Shown here: positions 16,490 through 24,532 of the stretch, piece by piece | How the letters are laid out: each line of letters begins with the position of its first letter | How positions within the stretch are numbered: position 1 is the first letter of the stretch | NCBI GenBank assembly: GCA_009731375.1 | Contig: BJOX01000249.1 | Span: 5,154-34,887 of the forward strand | DNA length: 29,734 bases | Origin: Paulinella micropora | Taxonomy: Eukaryota > Cercozoa > Imbricatea > Euglyphida | Reading direction: 5' to 3' | Made by a program: the position numbers and the translations under genes | The notes under the pieces: generated by a model | Databases searched by the model: none | Seen by the model: the letters and a program-made list of their open reading frames with translations, nothing else | What the model was told of the DNA's origin: nothing

Positions 16490-17323
16490 GGGAGGACAGC
16501 GCACACGCAATGTCGATATCGAACATGACTAACCATGCGTCGTGTGCCGTCATCTCGAAGCATAGCCGACATATTCACCAAGCCACTCTCGCCGGCGCAG
16601 TTCGACACCATCACTGACAGCATCACAGTGCGGTTGTTCGCTGCTGCTGGTCCAGGCGCTTGCATCGGGGTCGGCTGAGCTATTCGTTGACTTCTCTCCA
16701 GAGTGGATGACTGGGCTCTGTAACTGTCGGTGGCACCGCGCCCCGCTTTTCCGTCCGTAGTTTCTTCCGCTCCGTACGCAAAACTTCTCCCGTCGTCACC
16801 GAACAATCCCCCACCGTCTTCGGGCTCCAAAGTGAAATTCTCCCCAACGTCCTCTTCCGTGACCTCAAAAGCTTGAGCCGATGTTTCCGTTGCCCGCATC
16901 CCTTTGCGTCTGGTCGTAAGCTTGCAAACTGGGTCGTGAGGGCCTCTTGGGGTAACTTCGTCTGGGTCTCCGATGTAGACGTCATCGTAGGTCCGGTTCC
17001 TGTAGGAGCACTGGCTGCCGGGAACCACCCTTTTGTTTTCGCGAGCTTTAGACTAATTTTGTTTGCCACCATCTCTTGGGCTATCTCCCAAGTGTTGAGT
17101 AGCGCAATCATGCCGTACTACTGCATTGAACTTCATTGTAGATATAGTACTTGTATGTGTTCCAAGTCGCGGTGCTTCCGTCCCACGATTTGGAAACACC
17201 AAGGCTCATAACCCCTTGTAACACTAGTGATGACATCCTCGAGTTTTTTATTAAATTGGTCCATAGTTCGGTAGCGCAGAGTGATAGGGTGGGATCCTTG
17301 GTTAAGTACGTGATGTTGAACAC
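16490..17323 (-). other. weak minus-strand coding candidate, unrecognised
   Basis: Overlapping minus-strand frames give plausible peptides: 17323-17108 (starting MFNITYLTKDPTLSLCATEL), 17111-16680 (starting MIALLNTWEIAQEMVANKIS), and 17028 downward with an acidic stretch near GENFTLEPEDGGG. They change frame near 17030. The latter part ends in a GTAT array translated as His/Tyr/Ile. I see no domain. It could be a broken transposon gene or a spliced host gene. Confidence 0.25.
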
Positions 17324-17884
17324 AAATCTGAATTTTTCATGATTGACTAGAAATTTTTTGTTTACTTAAAAGATATAAAACTGTTGGAACTAATAATCGA
17401 GTCCTAATTATAGTTAATGTCCTTTGGGTAGCTCCCCATTATGGAACCTTTACCGACCCCTTTCAGGATCAACCCGGGCTACCTAGCAAGAGTCTTCGCG
17501 CAATATGGAAACGCACTTTAATAACTCGTACAAGTAGAGGAAAGCAATCAGTCTTTAGCATTTTCCTGTTGGTTTCTTTTAGCAGGTAGCTACCCTGCAC
17601 CCACCAACACGTCTGCGCAACACAAGCACCCCCGAACTGATTGCTCTGGGCTTGCCTGATGTTGGGGTTTTGTGGTTCAAACACCTAAACCGGCGTTCCT
17701 GTTGATGTCCTTATGACCCGAAGGCTCGCTCTTGCCTCCCGTCGGTAGCTCAGCAGCCCGAGTCTGCAGAGCTCTACCCCCTGTCCACCACAACGATTCA
17801 CGCAGTGGTCCTGAAGCACTTTGGGAAGGGTTTCCCTTCTGCTGAGACAAAAATGAGAAAGAAGAGGAAGAGGAGGACGAGTAA
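17324..17884. other. unique sequence, no assignable gene
   Basis: AT-rich to 17430, then mixed. Short ORFs on both strands carry no recognisable motif, and no RNA gene is supported. Confidence 0.5.
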
Positions 17885-17910
17885 GAGAAGGAGCAGCTGT
17901 GCTGCTACTG

Positions 17911-17970
17911 CTGCTGGCCCCTACCACCGCTGCTGCATTGCTGCTGGCCCCTACCACCGCTGCTGCATTG
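17911..17970 (+). repeat. 30-bp exact tandem duplication
   Basis: Two exact head-to-tail copies of a 30-bp unit beginning CTGCTGGCCCCTACCACCGC. Confidence 0.9.
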
Positions 17971-17989
17971 CTGCCCTCCTACTGCCACT

Positions 17990-18325
17990 CTTATTCCGTT
18001 GTATTCCTATTTTTTACTCCTCCTGCTCCTACTCCTGCTCCTCCACCTGCTCCCGCTCTTCCTACTCCTCTTCTCTCCCCTCTCTCTCACCTTTGTCTTC
18101 CTCTCCTCTTCTATCTATCTCTCTCTCTTTTGCCTCTTCTTCCTCTTCCTCTTCCTCCTCCTCTTACTCCTACTCGTACCCCTTCTCCTTCTTCTTCTTC
18201 TTACTCCTCCTCTTCCTACTCCGTTCTATTATTCCTCTTCGTAGTCCTCTTCTTCTGCCTCTTCCTTGTCTTTTTCCCTTACTCCTCCTCCTCTTACCTT
18301 CGCTTCTACTCCTTCTCCTACTCGT
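17990..18325 (+). repeat. degenerate polypyrimidine tract (CTC/TCC/TTC)
   Basis: Strongly pyrimidine-biased plus strand without a fixed period. The Ser/Leu/Pro-rich frames across it are composition artefacts. Confidence 0.8.
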
Positions 18326-18327
18326 CG

Positions 18328-18411
18328 GCGGCGGTTTTTTTTTTCTGTGGTGGCGACAGTTGCCATACCTTCCAACCATCGCAAATTCCACACAACTTTT
18401 GGCGCAACCGT
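18328..18411. repeat. direct repeat copy 1 (~84 bp)
   Basis: Contains CTGTGGTGGCGACAGTTGCC and TACCTTCCAACCATCGCAA. It recurs at 18771-18850 with only a few changes. Confidence 0.85.
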
Positions 18412-18550
18412 TGCATAAAGAAAATTTGCCTGCTTGGTGGCGGTTGTTTTTTTCATGAAATATTTTTTCGTCTGCTGCTTTGGCCAGCGCCATCAGACAA
18501 ATTTGCCCCCGCCCGGGGGGGAGGGAAAATCTTATTTGTTAAGCAAAAAT

Positions 18551-18747
18551 CCCCCCCCCCCCCCCCCCCGGGGGGGGGAAACNNNNNNNNNNNNNNNNNN
18601 NNNNNNNNNNNNNNNNNNNNNNNNNNNNNNNNNNNNNNNNNNNNNNNNNNNNNNNNNNNNNNNNNNNNNNNNNNNNNNNNNNNNNNNNNNNNNNNNNNNN
18701 NNNNNNNNNNNNNNTTTCCCCACCCCCCCCCCCCCCCCCCCCCCCCC
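18551..18747. other. poly-C/poly-G flanked assembly gap (132 N at 18583-18714)
   Basis: A C run followed by a G run, then AAAC, then N, then TTTCCCCA and a further C run. Homopolymers of this kind at a gap are typical of sequencing or assembly artefacts. Confidence 0.9.
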
Positions 18748-18770
18748 GCCCGCCGTTGGCTCAGATCAAG

Positions 18771-18850
18771 CGGCGGTTTTCTTTCTGTGGTGGCGACAGT
18801 TGCCATACCTTCCAACCATCGCAAGTTCCGCACAAATTTGGCGCAACCGT
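18771..18850. repeat. direct repeat copy 2 (~80 bp)
   Basis: Second copy of 18328-18411. It lies directly before the zinc-binding-like repeat region. In the plus frame it reads KRRFSFCGGDSCHTF. Confidence 0.85.
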
Positions 18851-18914
18851 AAGCGCCGGTGGTGCTCTTTTCAGTCGGGCCAGCAAGCCTCATGGTTGGA
18901 CGCAATGGAAACCC

Positions 18915-19487
18915 GCATGCGCAAGTTGCTGGCACGGAGACGAGGTTGTCGCCACAGGGCAACATTGGGCCGAAGACGGACAGCGACGATTCAAGCTGTG
19001 TGCCAAACATGCGCCGCGCGCTCGGGCGTGGTCCGCGCACAGGCGGTTCTTGCGCCCTTGCTCGTCCCCAAAGTTAGTCTGTTTCTTTGCCTCGGCCGGG
19101 CAGTCCTCGCACTGGTTCCGGAGCTAGTGGCAGCCGCGGGCTCGGGCGTGCTTCGCGCACAGCCTCTTGCCCCTGCCTTGCTTGTCCGCAAAGCAGGCTT
19201 CTTTGTTCGAGCCGTCCGGGCAGTCTTTGCAAGGGTGTAGCGTCCCGTGGCCATCAGGTGCGAAACCCGTGCGAGGACTGCTCGGCCGGCCCAAAGAAAC
19301 AGGCCAACTTTGCGGACGAGCAGGGACGAAGCAACAGACTCTGCGCGGACCACGCCCGAGCGCGCGGGTGCCATCAGGTGCAGAGCCAGTGCTAGGACTG
19401 CCCTGCTGGCGACCAGAAACAGGCAAATTTTGCGGACGAGCAAGGGCGCAGCAGAAGGCAGTGCGCGGAGCGCGTTTGCGCGCGGGT
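18915..19487 (+). pseudogene. array of five CxxC...CxxH zinc-binding-like units, middle two inverted
   Basis: Each unit has the form C-x2-C, about 20 residues, C-x2-H-A-R-A-R-G. Plus units: 18915-19022 (CASC...LCAKHAPRARA), 19255-19378 (NPCEDCSAG...RLCADHARARG) and 19379-19487. Minus units: 19117-19012 (NQCEDCPAE...RLCADHARARG) and 19237-19126 (HPCKDCPDG...RLCAKHARARG). Two minus units between plus units indicate inversion of about 19013-19245. Unit 5 has a TAG in place of the Glu of CEDC, a lost final His and a frame change into the nuclease frame. Cys/His repeats of this general form bind zinc. A link to a named family, such as the EsV-1-7 repeats of algae, is only suggestive because the spacing differs. 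Confidence 0.6.
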
Positions 19488-19489
19488 TG

Positions 19490-19975
19490 ATTCCTAAGCC
19501 TGCCGCGGGCTGCTCGATCGCGGCGTGCAGGCTGAGGGACAGGCTCGAAAAGGCGCTGGGGTGCCAGATCCAGCACAAGCACTTTGTGAACGGTGCCGCC
19601 GTGCCCCAAGGACTAGAGGCCCGAGTCCCGGGCACGAAGCTGTTGCTGGACGGCTACGACGCGGCGGGCAACCGCGTGTACGAGTTCCACGGCAACACGT
19701 ACCATGGCTTTCCGCCTGGCCATCCCAAGTACGCCGAGGGCCGGTCGCCGGTGAGCGGGCGCCGGAATCGGGATTTGTACCGGGAGACGATGGCGCGCAT
19801 GTACTTTATGCGGCAGCAGATGCCGGCCGGCTGCCGGGTCTTTTACGCTTGGGAGCACGAGTACGCCAGGATCAAGGACAAGCCGCTGGCTAGTGCCGCG
19901 TCGATTTTGCACGAGCTGCCGCCGGGCGAGGACTATGAGGACGACTGTTCTGATGATGTCAGCGAAGAGGAATAG
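19490..19975 (+). CDS. nuclease-like domain protein, C-terminal part
   Basis: Open from about 19490 to the stop at 19973-19975. It reads VPGTKLLLDGYD, then VYEFHGNTYHGFPPGHP, then LYRETMARMYFMRQQ, then CRVFYAWEHEY, with an acidic tail (EDDCSDDVSEEE). The order D-G-Y, (V)YEFHG...HG.P, LY..T..R, and WE.E is the pattern of a Vsr/PD-(D/E)XK-like nuclease domain that I recall from Polinton/Maverick-type and giant-virus-like proteins, often behind Cys/His repeats. Candidate catalytic residues are the Asp of LLLDGYD, the Glu of YEFHG and the Glu of WEHE. It is probably one gene with the units at 18915-19487, but the frame changes near 19480. The true start is not determinable. Confidence 0.55.
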   Translation: MPKPAAGCSIAACRLRDRLEKALGCQIQHKHFVNGAAVPQGLEARVPGTKLLLDGYDAAGNRVYEFHGNTYHGFPPGHPKYAEGRSPVSGRRNRDLYRETMARMYFMRQQMPAGCRVFYAWEHEYARIKDKPLASAASILHELPPGEDYEDDCSDDVSEEE

Positions 19976-20335
19976 CTCCTGTTCTATACTTTAAAAAACA
20001 GAAAAAAAGCTTTCTGGAGACCTTGCTCTCATAACAGTCCATTTTAAAACCAGAGAAATGCACTGGCTCGTCTTAGGCACGCTACCATCGTCGAATCCCC
20101 ATTGGAAGAAGTAGTAGTCGTTCGTTAATAATTCCGAGGCAGGGTAGTCCAAGACTCCGGGACTGCGCTGATGAATCTAGAGAGAGGACGTCGTCCCTTC
20201 AAAGACATTGGGGCCGGTGGGGTTCCCCCGGCGCGTCGTTCGAGTCCTGCCGGAACCTCCTGTCTCGTCGGCAAGTGGCTTAGGTTCAAGGGGGGGGGGG
20301 GGGGGGGGGGGNNNNNNNNNNGCTAGCGTGTAGCA
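19976..20335. other. intergenic, convergent gene ends; 10-N gap at 20312-20321
   Basis: Lies between the plus-strand nuclease-like gene and the minus-strand LRR-like gene. It contains a G run (20290-20311) at the gap and GCTAGCGTGTAGCACTAGCTAGC-like inverted bases near 20322-20344. No gene is seen. Confidence 0.5.
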
Positions 20336-22779
20336 CTAGCTAGCGACCTGGTCTTCTTCGCCAAGCCTTGCCCGCTTCGCGCTTGTTCCAAGCTCCGCCA
20401 GGCGCTTGCCATCCCAGGTAACCAGGGGCTCCGTGCCGGCTGGCAGGGTCGGTAAGGCGGCCAGGATCTCTCCGACTCGTAGCAGGAGACAACGTTCTAC
20501 AAACAGCACAAAGGATGTGCAGCTTGGTAGCGCGGCCGGCAGGCTCAAGCCCGCCAGAGCATCGCATCCTATTAGACGCAGAAGCAGGGTAAGGTCGGTA
20601 GCGTCAGTTGTGCCAGACTGGGACATCTCTTAAAAGACAAATGGAATGTCGTGCACCGCTTTAGCTCTGGCGGCAGATTGAATTCGAAAAACTCCTGACA
20701 ATCGTCCACAAACAAATCTGCACGTAGGCTGTCTTGCGCTATGGGCACATCCAGCGTAGCCAGCGAAGAACAGTGGTCGAGCCAGAGCGCCACACCTGCC
20801 TTGTAGGCTTGTGGCCGTTTAAGCTCTTGCTTTCCCCAGCAGACTTGTGGCTGTTTAAGCTCCACTAAGTTCTGGCAGTCCCAGAGATAAATCACAACCT
20901 TTTCCCTGACAGAGTAAGCTGACAGGTCGATGCATTGGACCTGCACGCGACATAATGCAACGTGAGATTGTTGCAGGCAATAACGTTGTTGTGTGTGGGT
21001 TGGAGGAAGGGGCGCTCCAGGTCCTGGACCAGACGACAGTTGGACACGTAATATCAATATCTTCCGTAGCGCGGAACCGTCCAAGCCCGAGCTTAGACAA
21101 GGCTTCGTTTCCAGCAACGCTCAACTGGAAAGCCTTGCACACCCACCCAGTGCTTGCGTCACACCCACCCAGTGCTTGCGTCCGGGTGGAAGCAAAGCTT
21201 TTCAAAGGCTTACAGTGTGCCAGGCTGAGCTTGAACAAATCCGTGCAAGCAGACAACGTGGGTAGTCTGAGATGTGCGCGTTCGCAATTTCTCAGCTCGA
21301 AAGCAAAGGACACACACTCCGACCCTCCTCTGCCGAGAGTGTCCCGAAGCTGGAGCTTTTGTCCACTTCGAGGCGCAGTCTTTGAGAGCTTTTGAGGACA
21401 GGGAAGGAGATCTTGCGCAGTGCTCCACAGAGCTCTGCTTCAAGCTCTAACTCAAGAGGGGCTTTAGCGTCTGTGACGGAAAAGGCAATTCCTCGTAAGC
21501 TTCTACAACGCCGCAGGACAAGCTTGGTCAAGTTGGTGGCAGTGGGTAGTGTAAGGTCGGGGATGCTGCCGCATTGTGTTAGCTCTAGGTCCAAGGACCC
21601 GCAGTCCACAGCCTGGCCCGCGCCAGCAGTAGTCTTTGGAAACTAACGCATTCTCCCAGCGTTAGGGTTAACTCGGAAGAGCTCTTGAGATCCGGGAGGG
21701 AGATTTCGCGGAGTACGTGGCAAGCGGACGCCGAAACTGTTAGGCCCCGGGGGGCCTGCGTCACACCCGGAAAGCAGAGGGCGGATAGTGTGCTGCACCC
21801 TCGCTGCGCAAGCTCCAGACCAACACTGCCAGCGTGACGCACGGCCAGCCGTTGGGCGTCCAAGGCAGTGAGCCTGATTTCTAGCCGACGTACGTTTCCT
21901 AGCCCCTCGGCCGCCTGCACGGCAGTGCTGAGTTCAGCAAGCCTTGCGCAATTCTTAACTGCCAGCTCGGCACCGCTTGTCGCGGCAGGTCCGTCCAAAA
22001 CTTGCTCCAACACTAACCTCCTCAAGTTTGGCAACCCCTCCAAGTGTAGTTCGGGCTCTGGATCTCGAACGTGTATTCCTACCAGCTCGAGTGTTCTGAG
22101 GATGTCCAGAAAGGGTTGCGGGGTTTCCGCCCTGCGCTGAAGCCTCAAGCGGCCCCGGAGGACCAGATTGTGCAGGCACAATTTGGTAATAGGCAAGGCA
22201 TGGTGGGAGCAAAAGGGGAAGTAGCTGGCACTGGTTCTGGTAAACTCTGCCACTTCTGGCCAGTGAGCTTCCGAGTAGTGGTCACCCCGTGCGATGACTA
22301 GCTCTGCTAGCCCGGACACGGCCGCCGTCGGCGGCAGGGCGTTAGCGCGCAGAGCCCCGCAGGCCCGCCCCAAAGCGTTCCAGTAGAGCTCACGCCTCTG
22401 CTCGACAGAGACAGAGGAGGGTGTGTCTGTTCTCGTCGGCAGGAGGAGCGTTGTGAACCAGCTGGTCGATGGCGCCTGGTCAGGCCGGATCTTCGGCCGC
22501 GGGCACCCAGGTTCTGTATCGTGTGTCCAGGTGCTCTCGCAGCTCTGGTAGCAATGGGGCCCGCTGCGTGCCGAAATGGGCCAGCGCCACGGCACGGTCC
22601 AGCCCCTCGGTGGCTCCGCCAGGTTCCACCAAGCGGCGCCAGTAGTGCAGGTGCTAATAGTGCAGCAGGAGGCCGCGCAGGATCCATTGGCGCCGCCGTT
22701 GTGCAAAGCTGTTGCTGTCCACCGTCATGGCGCAGGCCTGCGATCGCTGGGGCAGGAAGGATGCTACCCCGTCCGCCAT
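20336..22779 (-). pseudogene. leucine-rich-repeat-like protein gene, interrupted by stops and frame changes
   Basis: Reads leftwards from ATG at 22779 (MADGVASFLPQRSQACAMTV) to a stop at 20338-20336. The largest open part is about 22490-21600. Repeats have a period of about 22-26 residues of the form L.L..C.SL..L.LP.L, for example LTQCGSIPDLTLPTATNLTK, RRCRSLRGIAF and DHCSSLATLDVP. This is an LRR-like solenoid. The N-terminal part (ALAHFGTQRAPLLPELREHL) could be a helical cap or F-box-like region, but I cannot confirm it. Breaks: a TAG at 22656-22654 inside a 15-bp tandem duplication, a TGA at 22482-22480, and frame changes near 22490, 21615, 21320, 20950 and 20610. No GT-AG introns are obvious at these points, so it is a pseudogene or carries sequence errors. 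Confidence 0.6.
21137..21180. repeat. 22-bp exact tandem duplication in the LRR-like gene
   Basis: Two adjacent copies of CACACCCACCCAGTGCTTGC plus GT. The LRR-like frame is the same on both sides with both copies present. Confidence 0.85.
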
Positions 22780-22859
22780 GAAATGTCGGTGCAACGGTCT
22801 GTCTGCGCCCGACCTCATCGGGAAGGAATTTTCGTTTCCTTTTTTACTTTTGGGTAGCG

Positions 22860-23240
22860 ACAGCCCAGACACGACAGCAAGAGAGAACGGAGAGGGCAGC
22901 CAGGCCTTGGAAGAAGAGGAGCAAAAAGGGGATGGAAGTGGGGGGGGGGGGGGGGGAAACTNNNNNNNNNNNNNNNNNNNNNNNNNNGAAAAGGGGGGAA
23001 AAAAGGGGGGGGGGGGGGGGGGGGGGGGGGAGGAAACTTTGTTTGTACCTCAACTACTACAGCCTCCTCACTGAAGGCCAGACCGTGGCGGGAGAAGGGG
23101 GTAGTGGGACGGGGCTCTTCTTCCTCCCCCCTTTTCCATTCGCGGGGGGTTACCAGTCTTCTCCTGGTCGATTCTCCGGGCCGCCAGTCCTTGCCCCGGC
23201 CGGCCGCTAGTCAGTGAACCGCGTGCAGTGACAAGTCAAA
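22860..23240. other. purine-rich intergenic stretch with gap (22962-22987)
   Basis: G homopolymers flank a 26-N gap (22940-23031). No gene is supported. It lies between the two minus-strand genes. Confidence 0.6.
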
Positions 23241-23257
23241 CACTATGAATAATCTTT

Positions 23258-23263
23258 TTTATT
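23258..23263 (-). terminator. polyadenylation signal AATAAA
   Basis: AATAAA on the minus strand, about 57 nt after the stop codon at 23322-23320. Spacing is typical for a eukaryotic 3' end. Confidence 0.55.
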
Positions 23264-23319
23264 AGAGTACAATTTTACGGACAGAGCTAGTCGCTGGTTG
23301 GCTCTAGCTAGCTAGCTAC

Positions 23320-23951
23320 CTAGTCGGTCACAGGCAAGCTCTTGGGCACAGGCAAGCGGAGCACGTAGCTGCCCGGCTGTTGGAGCTCGTTTTTCGCCCC
23401 TTGCTTGAGCTGTTCTCGTGCAGCCGGTGCACATCATCGTGGAGGCGGCCGCCGCTGACGACTTCAGTGGCCACGCACTGTTGGCACCTCTGCTGTGCGG
23501 CCGCCGCCACCGTCAGCACACTGAGCACCCAAGTAACGAAGGCAGTGTCTTGTTCCGTGGGATCCGGCACGTACTGGTCCAGCCGCGTGGCCAGGGAAGC
23601 AGGCGTAGCGCGGGGCCGAGCCAGGCGCCTGACGTAGCCGCCTTTAGTCGTGAGTAGCGCTTGTAGGCCAGTGCTGATCTGCACCCCCAGGTGGCTCCAC
23701 CGGTGCATGTCCTCTTGGAGTTCGCGGATGCTGGGATTGCGCGGGCGCGGGAGCAGGCGCAGGTCGCGTGTCCCCAGGGCTTGTGAGACCTTGTCCAGGG
23801 CCAAGACAGCGGCGTACAGGACACTGGCGTTCTCCTCGGCCGGCGCAGAGGCAGGCGACGGCTGCTGCGGGGGGTGCTGATCGTCGGTTGTGTCCATGGC
23901 CGGGTGGGCGGGGTCGTACTCGGCGTCGGCGGGAGCGGTGGCTGGCGGCAC
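23320..23951 (-). CDS. hypothetical protein, minus strand, with one frame break
   Basis: Starts at ATG 23951 (MPPATAPADAEYDPAHPAMD), a Pro/Ala/Gln-rich N-terminus. A helical part follows (SVLYAAVLALDKVSQALGTR, then LQEDMHRWSHLGVQISTGLQ and WVLSVLTVAAAAQQRCQQC). Near 23425 the coding signal moves to another frame, reading AREQLKQGAKNELQQPG then LPVPKSLPVTD to the stop at 23322-23320. No known domain is recognised. The downstream AATAAA supports an expressed gene. The break could be a sequencing indel. Confidence 0.5.
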
Positions 23952-24298
23952 CTGGGTCTTGGGAGCAGCGTTGGGGGGTGAGGGCTAGCATAGTAGGCGG
24001 AGTGGTTGTGTCTGGGGGCTTGTCCCGAAGAGCAAAAATGTGAGTAGCGAGGGGGGGAGGCGCTTGCGGTTCAGAGCGCGTGCGGCGCGCGACCCCCGGG
24101 GGCCGCACCCCTTCTGCCACGCGCGCGGGGGCGCACGCCACGCACGCGCGCCCCGTCCCGCGGTGCGGGCCGGGCCGGCGCGCGCGACCACGGGCACGCC
24201 AGGGGGGGGGAGCCGTGGGCGGCGCCACTCTAGGCGCACACCGCGGGGTGGCTCCCCCGCCCACCGCCCCCCCCCCCCCCCCCCCCGGGGCCCCCCGG
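23952..24298. other. GC-rich upstream region, no supported gene
   Basis: Very GC-rich stretch ending in a C run at the gap. It may hold the promoter of the minus-strand gene and the left end of the retrotransposon. Open frames here are composition artefacts. Confidence 0.5.
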
Positions 24299-24531
24299 NN
24301 NNNNNNNNNNNNNNNNNNNNNNNNNNNNNNNNNNNNNNNNNNNNNNNNNNNNNNNNNNNNNNNNNNNNNNNNNNNNNNNNNNNNNNNNNNNNNNNNNNNN
24401 NNNNNNNNNNNNNNNNNNNNNNNNNNNNNNNNNNNNNNNNNNNNNNNNNNNNNNNNNNNNNNNNNNNNNNNNNNNNNNNNNNNNNNNNNNNNNNNNNNNN
24501 NNNNNNNNNNNNNNNNNNNNNNNNNNNNNNN
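24299..24531. other. assembly gap (233 N)
   Basis: It hides the start of gag. The continuous frame from 24080 across it has no meaning. Confidence 1.
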
Positions 24532-24532
24532 T

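Noticed and set aside
17740-17800. A-box-like GGTAGCTCAGCAGCC
   Set aside because: No matching B box and no cloverleaf could be drawn.
20214-20262. Possible tRNA gene (GTTCGAGTCC, B-box-like)
   Set aside because: No A box at a suitable distance and no acceptor-stem complement upstream.
23644-24264. Minus-strand ORF of 206 codons, Arg/Pro/Ala-rich
   Set aside because: A frame shadow of the hypothetical gene at 23320-23951 in very GC-rich sequence.
24080-24532. Gag start at 24080
   Set aside because: The frame runs through 233 N and GC-rich sequence unlike gag. The real start is in the gap or unknown.
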